Origin: Trichosphaerium sp. ATCC 40318
Taxonomy: Eukaryota; Discosea; Flabellinia; Trichosidae
Assembly (NCBI GenBank): GCA_038496445.1
Contig: JALMLS010000475.1
Coordinates: forward strand, 1 to 36,662
Reading direction: 5' to 3'
Length of the DNA: 36,662 nt
Part shown: one piece after another, positions 22,201 to 34,300 of the stretch
How the letters are laid out: the number at the start of each line of letters is the position of its first letter
Position numbering within the stretch: the first letter of the stretch is position 1
Position numbers and translations under genes: made by a program
The notes under the pieces: generated by a model
The model's input: only the letters and a program-made list of their open reading frames with translations
The model's database searches: none
Told to the model about the DNA's origin: nothing

Positions 22201-23294
22201 GGTATGGCAGTAGTACTATGAAGTTTGTCTACTAAAACTAACTCAATAAAGGACTGCTCCTATATCTGATGTTATCTGTGAGTTGCGGATATGGATTCCA
22301 TTGATGGGATTTATTACTACTATGGCGTACGCTTTATTTCAGTACAAATACAATAGTTTGAACTACTAATCACAACTTTAAGGCCGCTTGTGGCGAAAAC
22401 TTACAGAATTCACAGAATATTTAACACCCTCAAGAAATGTCCAACTCATGTTGTTGCAGTGCCTCTAATAGATGTTATTAAACTAACAGCTGTATTAATT
22501 TGTGGTCAAATAGTATCCTTATGCCATGCCATTGTTTGTTTTGTTTTTGTTTATCCTTAAACTTGGTAAGATTGCTTTAATTGTGTGGTCGGCAATGTCT
22601 CAAAACCGAATTGGTTACACACCAGATCCAAACAATATCAACTTTAAACTTGCACACTGCGAGAGTAGATATGCTAGTGTATTTCTGATTATCACTATCC
22701 TCTACAATGTACACACACTATTGGTACTTTATTCTGCTTAACAATTGTGTAGGGAATAATATTGATTGTTGGTTCATATCTTGCATTCGCTGTCCGTAAG
22801 GCTCCAAGTATTTATAATGAATCACGTTGGTTGGGAGCAGCTATTTATGATATGTTTGTATGGGCGCTGATACTTGTTGGTTTGGGATACGCCATCACGT
22901 CACCATCACTTCTCAAAAGTGTGAGTATTCTATTCTCAATTGCAATTTGGATAAGTACAACAGGTATAGCACAAACAACTTTGGACCTAATTACTAAATC
23001 TTGTTCTGTAGTGACTCTTGTTGTTATCTTTGCGCCTAAGTTGTATGTCATTTTATTTGGCAATGACGTACCTCTCAGTTCTCAACAGTAAGTACACTAT
23101 GTGCTCATTTATGAGCTAATGATGTTAGGCAACATTCGCTTGATTTCGGTGCTTTGGACACCCTCAATGAGCCTGATTTGAAGAAAATTAAAAAACTGGA
23201 GGCCGAGAATCAAAGCTTACAAACTGAAAACCTAAGTTTACAAACTGAAAATGAAAGCTTGCATGCTCGCCTTTCAACAAGTAATACCAATTGA
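19219..23294 (+). CDS. Beta-helix/class C GPCR-like receptor, copy 2
   Basis: The layout is the same as copy 1 and the sequence is nearly identical over most of its length; the exon around TM5-TM7 (22762-23091) is unchanged at the protein level. The signal peptide begins MATRYFPLF. Beta-helix exons run to about 21000, with one coil exon of the GGVYS type at about 20620. The juxtamembrane EHLVIENGFLNFSK segment is near 21100. TM1 (IIGISIGCFGLLLTLF) is near 21985, and the zipper near 23190-23280 has four heptads. This copy lacks the 742-bp MITE and is the empty-site reference for it. Like copy 1, it has lost about 300 bp after the LQT segment that copies 3 and A keep. I saw no stop that splicing would not remove, but I did not verify every junction. 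Confidence 0.72.
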
Positions 23295-23650
23295 TATGTG
23301 ATACATCCTCATTCTTTATTGTTTATTTAACAATTTGGTTACGAATAAACCCTTTAGTTTTGTCATATAGTTGCCTTAACCTGTTGATAGTCGCTAGATC
23401 TTGTTTGAAGTAGATTATTAAGGTTCTTTTGCTCGGCAAGGTACAACTTCAGAAGAGGACTTCCTGAAAGACTTGAACAACGCGACGGTCTGACTTTCGT
23501 TTTTCGCTCCACAACACCTAATAACATTGTTATCTTCCCACACAAAGATTTAGAAACGTTTATAACTATGTAACAGCATGCATGTGCTTCTTTTTGGTGC
23601 GTGAATGCAGTAGCAAATACTTTGACTTGAGATGACGCTACTTTACTTAA
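23295..23650. repeat. 3' flank of receptor copy 2
   Basis: This is the counterpart of 10673-10990. The minus strand is open for long stretches, with pieces like SLCGKIT and VQVFQEVLF-type residues in a shifted frame, probably worn F-box-gene sequence. No intact gene is seen. Confidence 0.45.
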
Positions 23651-23759
23651 GGGGCACACTGAGATGTGCAGAAATTGTTCAAATCGGCTCAAATTTTCGG
23701 GCCTATATCTTTGACATGAGGGCTTTTGAAAAACCCAACTTTTAGCGTGTGCCTTTTGA

Positions 23760-24450
23760 CGTTTTTTTGTTGCAACAGTTTTTTTTTTCGAAAAATTCAG
23801 AAAGCCACTATCAATGACCAGATGTAACAGTGTCAGAATGCTCTTCAACCCAACTTGAAAACAGTAATAGGTGCAAGGCATTGCCAATAAAATACATTGG
23901 TTGTTTCGATATTGCTTATACAGCACCTCCCAAATTTGAAGCCTTGTTGCTAAAAAACAAGCAATTTGTCACATTTACTGCTCCATTGGCTCCGCTATTA
24001 ATTCCCGCTCTAAGTCCAGCTCCATTCTGTCCGATCTTATTTGTAAATGTACTATAGTATAAACTAACAGCGCTGTCAATGAGCTCCTCCTCGTCGAGAA
24101 ATTCCTGAAGGGTTTATGGCTGTATTATTGAAGAAGATTATATTGTTGCAAAGCACCTTCCCAGCGTCTGTGTATAACCCACCACCTGATGAGGCAGAAT
24201 TACCATCACTTTTCATCGCTATATTGGTACTATGTAGTCCACCTCCATAACCAGCGATATTATTACTACAAATACATAAGCGACACATACTCAATTTTTT
24301 ACCTGAAGTGCAGTTTTGTATCTCAATCTCCACATAAAGAAGCCTCACTCCCCACCATAAGATGTAGCTTTGTTGTGTGCGAATTTAGAACTTGAAATGT
24401 GCACAGTTGATTCGAGCCTTTGAGATGATTCAATTGGTAGAAACTATTAA
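23760..24450 (-). pseudogene. Inverted, broken fragment of a receptor beta-helix region
   Basis: Minus-strand exons encode HISSSKF (about 24400), SNNIAGYGGGLHS (about 24265), NSASSGGGLYTD, NNIIFFNNTA (about 24130), then NGAVNVTNCLFFSNKAS and LGGAV (about 23950), and last HLVIDSGFLNFSK (about 23810). These are beta-helix coils with the GG-x-x-NN pattern plus the juxtamembrane segment. A one-base shift follows the SYGG segment near 24350, and the seven-helix exons are missing. The sequence is clearly more diverged than copies 1-3, so it comes from another, older family member. Confidence 0.6.
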
Positions 24451-24519
24451 CTCTACAAATTCTTTCAACTTACCTATCACTTCTATTTCGAAAAAAATTC
24501 GTATCTTTCAAACTGTAAT

Positions 24520-25020
24520 GTTATTCGCACAAGTGCGCTGTAGTGTTTTATGTACAAGTGTACACGACATCAGTGCGCTATTGATAGCCACTAAGACGTT
24601 GGCTTTCCTAGACATCAATCTTGATCCTGTTATGTTGTAGTTACATTGAAAGAATAGCGCTTGAACACCAGAAAGAAGAGAAAGATCTTTGTCTGTTGCT
24701 TCCGGGAAGGACAAAAAAGATATGATGGTTTGTGAGAAGAGGACTTCCTGAAAGACTTAAAAATGCGATGTCGATTTAACAAGATACCAACGTGATAGTG
24801 TATAATGTTGGATAATAATCTACAACTTTGAGAGACGTTAAATCGATCCACAAACTCAAGTAAATGAGCAAGTATCTCCCATTGGTACGTCTAACAACTC
24901 AATTGTCAATACTACTAGATTCGCTAATGCTGCGATGGTCCTCTGGCTTCCTTTCCGTTTATATTTACTGTTGCGATTTACATAATCACAGTAAGTTTGG
25001 CGCTCAGTGCTTCATGACAA
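24520..25020 (-). pseudogene. F-box/LRR-like gene remnant upstream of receptor copy 3
   Basis: This matches the 4448-4992 gene from the ATG (complement near 25018) through the VLTIELLDVPM-type region, SQSCRLLSN (near 24810), ILLNRH and HKTLQR (near 24550). There are small indels that shift the frame around 24855-24885. The internal segment near 24620-24700 (SGVQALFFQCNYNITG) differs from copy 1, so it may keep an exon that copy 1 lost. Confidence 0.5.
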
Positions 25021-25760
25021 ACCAATATTGGTTCAGCCAAAACATAAACAGTATTTGACTATATGGCGTTCCCTATATGCGTGTACAATGTTATTAACTT
25101 GGTACTGCCCCTCCTCACTTTAATTTCAAATTGTAAAAAACACAGAAAACAGTTTATACTACTTCTTATCGCATGCGGTAGCTGTCAGTACAGTTTCATT
25201 ACATAGTGATACGTTATGAATAATCCACATTTCAATTTTTGTAAAAAATCACATGAACATCTCAAAAATAAGCCTTCAACGTTTACCAATATGCGTGTAG
25301 GTGCTAACCAAAGAAGAAGATAACACACAAAAAGGGAATAAAAAAGGTTACGAGCGTAAAGAAACTACCTAATATTAATGCTAGCATAGTTGACTCGAAC
25401 GTTTACGGCAAACACTTTAGTGTGGAATAAAAATCACATGTGTATTAAAAAAAAACGCTTTAACTATTACTCTGACAAAACAAACCGCGTAATGGTATGA
25501 ATTGTACTTCAAACTTTTTTGAATAAATCTTATAGCTATCTGACAAAGAAGTTTCGAAAGTCACAAAAAGGTACATGGCACAGCTAAGCTGTACAACTAA
25601 TGTACACCATGTACCAATAAATTTTGGTGAACAATTATTTGCCCGCCACACGGGTTTTCTCACGAAAAGACTGAAATTTCTTACCTCAAAATAGATATTT
25701 AATATAAAAAGGTTGTTTGTTTTCTTCTGGTATGCTATACATTATTTGAAAGGCAGCATG

Positions 25761-25803
25761 GTTCGAACTATACTTCGAACAAAATATCGAACTGGTTCGA
25801 ACC
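25761..25803 (+). promoter_or_regulatory. TTCGAAC-motif cluster upstream of receptor copy 3
   Basis: Four TCGAAC repeats as before copies 1 and 2, again about 95 bp before the ATG, although neighbouring leader sequence has diverged. Confidence 0.35.
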
Positions 25804-25897
25804 GTTTTTTGTGTTTATGTGAATACTAACGAAGTATTGTGTATCACAATTATTTTGCAGTTTCTTGCAGTATCCTTTGTAACTATTTCCAAAAGAT

Positions 25898-28800
25898 ATG
25901 GCAACACGTTACTTTTCATTATTCGTATTAGCGGTAATGGTATCCCTTCACCAATGTGCAGTACTTCATGTGGCCACCAACGGTAAGGATTAATTTAATT
26001 CCTTGTTCAGCAGAGTGTATTAACGATACTATTGTAGGTACAGATGATGGCGACTGTAGTCGTTTGAACCCATGTAAATCCTTGAGATATGCTTTGTTTT
26101 CTGAGGCGATATCTGGTGACGTGATAAAGCTTGGCGCTGGAGTGTATGCGGGTACGACAGAATAGTTTTCAATAAGTATTGAATAGTTTTGTACAAGGCG
26201 GCAGTAATACCAACCTCACGTGGGGTGTTCTGAATCTGTCCAAAATTACGATTGAAGGTACGTTTATGGTTTTGCCTCAACGCACTAAATCATTAAGCTT
26301 TGTTATTAAAACACGTGGTAGGAAGTGGTACATTAAAAACTATTATTGACGGCGGAGATACCAATTACTTTATGAATATCCAGACGTTTGGTGGTGTTAA
26401 TATTACACTCTCAAACCTTACAATTCAACAGATGGCGTGTCCTCAGTTTAAAGTACAACATACAATTAACGCTGAGTTTAACAATATTAAAACTCCACTT
26501 TAGTGTAACGATGGCAGTGATATCGCTTCAGTACTTACAACACGAGGTGGGCATGTTGACGTTAGGTACAGCCTGCAAAAGCTGCAAATTATTGAGGGTT
26601 TAGTATTGGGGGTTTTTTTTATCAAAACACGTGGCTTTATTCGTAGCAAACCTACGCCTGCTCTTGTAGGTTTCTTAGGGCTACCATGGTAACCCTTCAC
26701 TCATGTTTTTTAATGTGTTCGCTTTGCCGATATTGTTTTTTCTTTTTTGGGAATTATTTGGTTTGAGTAGCTACTGTTATTTTGTTCACGTATATCTCTC
26801 GTCGCTACCTTCTTTTTCATCCTCTAGTATCCATTACTATTCTAACTGGTCTATTGTAGGGACTGTATTTTTCGTCAAAACAAATGCGGCAACTGTACAT
26901 ACACTACATACTTTTACACAAAAAGCCCTATAAGTATAATACAGAATCAAGGAGGCTCTATGTTATTGAAAGGGTAGGAGGACATTTGAACTTGTAGTTT
27001 TACTGATAACTCTTTAGAGTACATTTTGAAGGAAACTCAGCAAGTGTCAGCATTTTAAACTCTAGACTAGTTGTTGAAAATTCGACCTTCGAACATGGAC
27101 ACACGTCCAAAGGTGCCGCTTTCAAAACAAATTGTTGCTGACGGTTGCAGGGCAAATTTATGGCGATGGAACAGTCAATGTGATTGTAAAGAATAGCAGC
27201 TTTTTATTTGGTTCAGCATATGAAGGTGGAGGAATCGGTAGGTTTACCACGTTTTGTTGGAGCTAATTGTTCTAGCAATTAAATCATCTGATGAATCAAC
27301 AGTACACATTTCAGGCTCTAAATTTACAAACAACCAAGCTACATCCTTTGGTGGGGCAGTATCGCTTACTTATGGGGACATCTTAATACAAGACTGCACT
27401 TTCAGGTAAATAAATGAGTGTAGAAAAATAATGAATGAATAGCACTTATGCAGTTGTAGTAATAACATCGCTCATACTGAAGGTGGCGGATTATTCAGCA
27501 GTGTTAGCAATTTCTCAATGAAAGGCTGCACTTTCAGGTAAATAAAAGAGTTTAGAAAATAATGAATGAATAGCACTTATGCAGTTGTAGTAATAACACC
27601 GCTATTGTTAGTGGTGGTGGATTATCCAGTTGGTTTAGTAGCAGTTTCTCAATTAAAGACTGCACTTTCAGGTAAATAAATGAGTGTAAAAAAATAATGA
27701 ATGAATAGCACTTATGCAGTTGTAGTAATAACACCGCTAGTGGTAGTGGTGGTGGATTATCCAGTCGGTTTAGTAACAGTTTCTCAATGAAAGGCTGCAC
27801 TTTCAGGTAAATAAATGAGTGTAAAAAAATAATGAATGAATAGCACTTATGCAGTTGTAGTAATAACACCGCTATTGGTAGTGGTGGTGGATTATTCAGC
27901 AGTTATAGCAATTTCTCAATGAAAGGCTGCACTTTCAGGTAAATAAAAGAGTTTAGAAAATAATGAATGAATAGCACTTATGCAGTTGTAGTAATAACAC
28001 CGCTAGTGGTGGTGGTGGATTAATCAACGAGTATGGCAATTTCTCAACACAAGGCTGCACTTTCAGGTAAACTAATGTGTATAGAAAAAATGAATGAATA
28101 GCTAATGCAGCTGTAGTAATAACATCGCTGATGATAGAGGTGGTGCACTAAGGCTGATAACAAGTAATGTTACAGTAGAAAATAACTTATTCAAGAACAA
28201 TACTGTATCAGGTACTACCATATATATACCATAATATACGCTGATAGAATCTAGCTATCTCAATTAATATCATACCTGGAAATACTAGAATAAATTATGG
28301 TTATTTAAAAAACACTACAGTATCAAACAACACATTCGAAAATACCAATCCAGATGATTTTGATGGCTTGTTCCCACAGATTACTGGAGGTACCTTTTTC
28401 TATTTGTAGCTGTGTTAATGACATATTGTTCAGGTAATGTATTTAGCACATTGCGTATGCCACTGTTTTCAAATTGGATCAAAGAGCAATCAGACACTGT
28501 CGAACATCTGGTAATTGAAAACGGCTTTCTGAATTTTTCGAAGGATGGAGTGTTGGAAGTGTATTCGAGTTTTAATGCTGAAAGTGGACGAATTTATGTA
28601 CAGCGTTCAAACAAAAACGACACGCTGTTTAATCCTTGTAAATTTAGGGAATGTCTTCTAACCTCGAGAAACAGCTCATACTCAAACAGAATTGCACCTC
28701 CTCAGTTTCTGGCATGATAATAGATTCCATAGGAATAGAAAACAAAGGTACATGTCTTAGTTGAAAGGTCACGTGATTAACCTTGTAAAATAGGATCAAT

Positions 28801-30690
28801 GAGCATACATAGTTTATTATTAAGTAGCACAATCTATATCCCTCATACTACTATTGTTACCCTCGAATATGGCACTTTGCGAATTGCACAGGAGATATTT
28901 ATTCATGGGCAAGAAAGTAGTTTGAAAATGCTTCAACACTCGACATTAGCTGTTGACGTAAGTATATTTTAGCTTGCTAAATAACAAATAACTAATAGGG
29001 ACGTGCAAGACTAAAATCTACAGATATTTTTGTTAGCTCTCAAAGTAGGTTCAATATTACACTGGGCAAGTCTTATTTGGCCATCACTGAATCAAATATT
29101 GCTATTCGTAAGTTTGTGATTGTTTACAGCCTTTGATTTATTTTGTTTAGTGGGTACACTGTTCGTATCAATACCTTCAACACAATTTCAACTGTTTGAC
29201 TTGGTCCCTTTGATTGAATTCTCTCAAGGGTCAAGTGTTATATTTAATGGAACCATGATTGTTGACCACAGCACTACTTTTCCATTTTCGACTGCATTAG
29301 TGTTTTCAAATAGTTCCATGTCAATTCAGATTGTAGAAAGAGAACGAACCTTAAGGGTTTGGAGGTGGAGTGATGCTACGACTATAATAGGAATATCAGT
29401 TGGGTGCTTTGGATTGCTTTTAACTCTGTCTGTAGTCACTGTTGTATTATACTTTTGGTATGTCATTAAAATCGTATTTTCTCAACAACACTAACTAACG
29501 TTTGAATAGGAAATCTTCACCAATATTGAGGGCATCAACACCAGAACTACTTGTGGTTATTCTCGTTGGTATCTGCTTGTTGTATTGTGGCACAATTGTT
29601 TGGTATGGCAGTAGTACTATGGAGTTTGTCTACTAAAATTAACACATTAAAGGAGTGCTCCTATATCTGATGTTATCTGTGAGTTGCGGATATGGATTCC
29701 ATTGATGGGATTTATTACTACTATGGCGTACGCTTTATTTCAGTACAACTACAATATGTTTGAACTACTAACCACAACTTTAAGGCCGCTTGTGGCGAAA
29801 ACTTACAGAATTCACAGAATATTTAACACCCTCAAGAAATGTCCAACTCATGTTGTTGCAGTGCCTCTAATAGATGTTGTTAAACTAACAGCTGGATTAA
29901 TAAGCGGTCAAATAGTATCATTATGCCTTGATTTTGTTTGTTTCGCTTTTGTTACTTTTGTTTATCCTTAAACTTGTTAAGGTTGCTTTAATTATGTGGT
30001 CAGTAATGTCTCCAAACCGGCTCAGGCACACAACAGATCCAGGCGATAGCAGCTTTCAAGTTGCGCACTGCAAGAGTAGATATGCTAGCGTATTTCTGAT
30101 TATCACTATTGTCTATAATGTACGCAAGCCATTGGTACTTCATTCTATTAAACAATTGTGGTAGGGAATAATATTGATTGTTGGTTCATATCTTGCGTTT
30201 GCAGTCCGTAAGGCTCCAAGTATTTATAATGAATCACGTTGGTTGGGAGCAGCTATTTATGATATGTTTGTATGGGCGCTGATACTTGTTGGTTTGGGAT
30301 ACGCCATTACGTCACTATCACTTCTCAGGAGTGTCAGTATTCTTTTCTCAGTTGCAATTTGGATAAGTACAACAGGTACATCACAAACAACTTTGAACGT
30401 AATTACTAAATCTTGTCTTTTAGTGACTCTTGCTGTTATCTTTGCGCCAAAGTTGTATGTCATTTTCTTTGGCAATGACGTACCTCTCAGGTCTCAACAG
30501 TACGTACTTTGTGTGTACTCATTTGTGAGTTAATGACGTTAGGCAACATTCGCTTGATTTAGGTGCTTTTGACAGCCGCAAAGAACCTGATTTGAAGAAG
30601 AAGATTAAAAAACTGGAGGTTGAAAATCACAGTTTACAAACTGAAATTCAAAGCTTGCACGCTCGCCTTTCAACTAGTAGTACCAATTGA
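25898..30690 (+). CDS. Beta-helix/class C GPCR-like receptor, copy 3 (expanded coil exons)
   Basis: This is the most divergent of the three plus-strand copies, with the same architecture. It has a signal peptide at 25898, the DDGDCSRLNPC motif, a GSGTLKTIIDGGD segment after the intron ending GTGGTAG, LTIQQMACPQF, and then a long beta-helix. Five near-identical coil exons sit at 27459-28066. Later come EHLVIENGFLNFSK (about 28510), RVWRWSDA and TM1 (about 29360-29460), RKAPSIYNESRWLG (about 30205) and FAPKLYVIFFGND (about 30445). The last exon encodes a three-heptad leucine zipper (LEVENHS, LQTEIQS, LHARLS), one heptad shorter than copies 1 and 2. It keeps a stretch at about 26600-26760 that copies 1 and 2 lack. 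The function is inferred as for copy 1; the ectodomain is longer by about four coils. Confidence 0.72.
27405..28070 (+). repeat. Tandem exon-intron repeat, five units of ~128-135 bp
   Basis: Each unit is an intron (GTAAATAAA...GCAGTTGTAG, about 54 nt) and an exon of about 75-81 nt that encodes NNTA-x-x-SGGGL...FS-(M/I)-K-(G/D)-CTF, about 25 residues. Exon ends fall near 27536, 27671, 27806, 27938 and 28066. All exons have the same intron phase at both ends, so whole units can be added or lost without a frameshift. One coil of a right-handed beta-helix is about this length. Confidence 0.8.
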
Positions 30691-31347
30691 TATGTGATAC
30701 TTCCTCATTGTTTATGTTAACAATTTGGTTATAAATAAAACCTTGGTCCTCTGACTTTTGTCTTTCGCTCCGTAACACCTAGTGTTTTTCTTCCCCGTAC
30801 AAAGATTTAGAACGTTTATAACTATGTAACAGCACACACGTGCTAATTCATGGCACGTGAATGCAGTAGCAAGGCTTTGACTTGAAATTGCACTCCGTTA
30901 TTTTAGGGTTAAGCTATCTTTTAAAAGACTCACTTTATTAATAACTAGATTTACCAAAAAAATTGAGCAAAGTTTAGCTTTACACCATCCTTTACTTTTA
31001 CCAAGCTGTTTACCATCAACCAACATAAATTAACACTTTAGTTGGCGTGTCTTCCTTTCACATTTTACCATTGATATGTACTGCCCCTTAAGGGCGTATC
31101 GACTAGGAGGAAGCATCATTTTCAAAAGCATGAACAACACGATGCTCTTTGGTGCATCAATATTCTCAGAATTTTTTTGGAATTTACAATTTTATTAATT
31201 TCTTGGCTCAAAAAATAGGCACATACAATAAATGTTTTGCAGAGTTACCTAAACAAACCAAGGGACCCATTTTTTTCCTTCTTTTTACAATAATTCCAAA
31301 AAAAGGGTCTGAAAATTAAATGTTTGTTTTTGGGTTTTGGTTTTTTT
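30691..31347. repeat. 3' flank of receptor copy 3 and spacer
   Basis: The first half is related to the flanks after copies 1 and 2, with TTTAGAACGTTTATAACTATG near 30808. The rest, about 31150-31347, is AT-rich and shows no gene. It separates the receptor array from the minus-strand gene that ends at 31348. Confidence 0.45.
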
Positions 31348-34300
31348 TTAGTCGTTTCTTGGATCAAAATCATCAAGGTTATCATCATCATCGTCTCCGC
31401 CATCCAATGAAATAAGACTTACATCAGGAGGAGGTCCCTCAATCGAGTCATCATCATCATCATCAAGTAACGGTATAGGTTTATCATCATCATCGTCACC
31501 GAACTCTAATTTCATCGCTAAAAAACTCAAAGTAAGTACCAACAAAAAAACCTCTGCAGTAAGATTATATATCGTACCTGATCCTTCAACAACACTACCT
31601 ACTTCACCTTCAAGTTCAGTGTTCTGTTCTTTATCTTTCATACGTTGAAGCATCTCTACTGTTTCTTCATCCTTACCAAGTTGAACAGCTGGTGTAGGAG
31701 TAGTACAACGACGACAACAGTAGATAGCAGCAGCAATGAAAATCAAGGCACCAATGACAGCACTGATAATCTACAGCAAACAGTTAATTGTCGTTCACTA
31801 ATAAAAAAAGAAACATCCAAAATTTAAAATCACGTACAATAATCCACATGGTCATGCCACCACTAGCGGTTGGCGTGTTAGGCTCAATTGGCGCTTGTGG
31901 AGGTGTAGGCGTTAGTGTTGCGGCAGGAGCAATAGGAGTAGGTGCAACACCTGTTGGTGATGCTGTAGGTACAGGTGGAACAGTACCACTGCGCATGCTA
32001 TAGATGTGTTGACCCTAAAGTAAAAAGTTAAGCGAGAGAAATTCTCAGAAAATAAAATAAACAAAAGTTGTGCTTACCGCTTGGAGAACGAATTCCTTGC
32101 CAGCCTCGCTCTGTATATGATGTGCATCTAAGCTCAACTCGTAGGTGTGCCCTTCCACGAATCCAGTAGATGTAGGTGGTACAAAGAGGAGATGCCATAC
32201 AGTAAAATCATCCTCTCCAGTGAAAGCAGCTGGTACGATCGTAGGTTTGATCTTATGGCTGTGGAGCTCTCTTGATTCAAGAGAAAATGCAGCAACAATA
32301 GTATCATAGTGGGCTCTTCTTGTGATCTGTTCACCGGCTGTCGTGTATGGAGAATTAGAAAGTATAACCTCTAGCGTGATAGGTTCCGTAGGATCGAGTT
32401 GTTCACCTGCTGGAGGAAGAACTTGCTCAATAGTAGGAGTAGCACTTGAGAGAGCTGAAACAGCAATGCTCCTGAAATACAAGTGAGAATGATTGTTAAA
32501 GCGTAGTATTCAACGAAGAAGACCATTGTATGATTTTCGTACCAATAGAATGGGAAGCAAACACGTGGTGTAGTACCCAAGTCCATATTAAAAGAATCTT
32601 GCTTGATATGAACCTTGTATAATCCAGGTGAATACAATTCTTGTCCGATCTCTTGAGTAGTAGTGAACACTCCAGCGCCACTTGTGGCTTCCTCAGAGAA
32701 TAGACCCTTAGGTAAATCCTACAAAAAAAGTCAACTCATGTTAACCAATTATTAAGAAAAAACTGAGAACAGGAAACTTGATTGTTAGACCAACTACTCA
32801 TAGATAATAGATCTACGTACACGCAGGCCACCCTCGAGTTCCAGATAGAAGGCATTGGTCATGCCATTGTAAGATAACTCAACATCAACATGGGACTGTT
32901 CAGTGATATTGAACTCGATGACGTAATCAAAAGTGTCTCCGTTTGTATGTGCAGCTATTATTTCTGGTGTCATAAAGGACTCAACAGTTTCGTTAGCTTG
33001 TCCATTAACCATCTAATTCATAAATCAGTATTGCGTCTCATGAAATAATAATAATAAAGGGCGTACAGTGAGCTGTTGAAGTGGAAGTTTAGAATTAGCT
33101 GGTTGATCCTTACACATTTCAAAATCTACTCTAAATACACTCTCAAGCATTAGATCCATGGCAAAGTAAGGACAAGGACGTGGTCTATTAGCATGGGTCG
33201 TCTAAGAAAGAAAGTCAGCATACTATCCCTCGTAAAAAGGGCAAAAATCAAAAAACAAAAATAGGAAAACGCCAACGTACTGGAACGAGTTCCAAGGTGT
33301 AATTCTTGTTTCCGTTCGGTTCTAAGTAGAAGATAGACAAACGTTGGTAGTGAGCAGTAGTTGTAGTGACAGGTTGAATGACCTCAACACCGCCAGTCGC
33401 ATTGTGAGAAATGATTTTATGCTCAAAGTTTCCGTAAACCTTATGAAGCGAAGTCAAGGCTGTAAATATGCTAGGTGAACGGGCATTGAACAAGATCTGT
33501 TGTGTGAGGTACTCATTACCACGTTGTGGCAAAGCAAAGCTAGGTCCATGAATATGAACAAAGCCATCGATTACAGGCCCGCCAAACTTTTCAGAATGAG
33601 CAGTGCTGCCATCAAAGAGATCCCAAGGTAAGATTTCTTGGTTAAATGCGGTACAGGCTAAAAACGACGAGTCAATATACAAAACTCAAACAAAAAGCAG
33701 ACAAAATCGTACCTCTTCCTTCAGAACCACTGATTGTCAAAGCAAAGAAGAACTCAGGACAGTAACTAATATCTCTTGTGTGCAAGTCATATTGTAAGTT
33801 AATATCCAAAATGTATTCGCCAGCTGGAATAATCTAAAAAAAATCAGAAAAAAAATCATGGTAGGTTTTTGTTTCCAAACATGGGTTGCTGTCGTACCGT
33901 GTTGATTGTGTTTGTATTCCATCCATTTCTTCCAATAACGTCATCAGGTAACTGACCACCATGAAGAGATAGTTGGAATTCACCAAGTAAGAACTCATAT
34001 CCAATCTTAGCAAAGAAAACACTTGATTGCTCTAGAGTGAATGGTAACGACTGAATAGTCACCCAAACCTCATTTGGTTCTGGATTCTTTTCGGCATCAG
34101 CCTTGCTTAGAATCAAAGTCTTGTGTGAGTATGTGTAGTACTAGGTCACAAGTTAATCAAAGATTGTATTGTAATTTTTTCGCAAAGTCATCAGTTTGAA
34201 CAGAAACAAAACACAAAAATAATAAAACTGTGTCATAATCAGGGCCAATGCGTTATCTCACTGCCACAAGACAATAAAGTCAAGTAGTCTAGATCGAGAA

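Noticed and set aside
22845-23063. Minus-strand 72-codon frame identical in copies 1 and 2
   Set aside because: Antisense of the TM5-TM7 exon; the conservation is explained by the plus-strand coding sequence.
27552-27869. Minus-strand 105-codon open frame with internal repeats
   Set aside because: It is the antisense of the coil-exon tandem repeat and spans its introns; the repetition comes from the DNA repeat, not from a protein.
27405-28070. CRISPR-like regular repeat
   Set aside because: Units are over 120 bp with conserved spacers, contain splice sites and code for protein coils; the window is eukaryotic.
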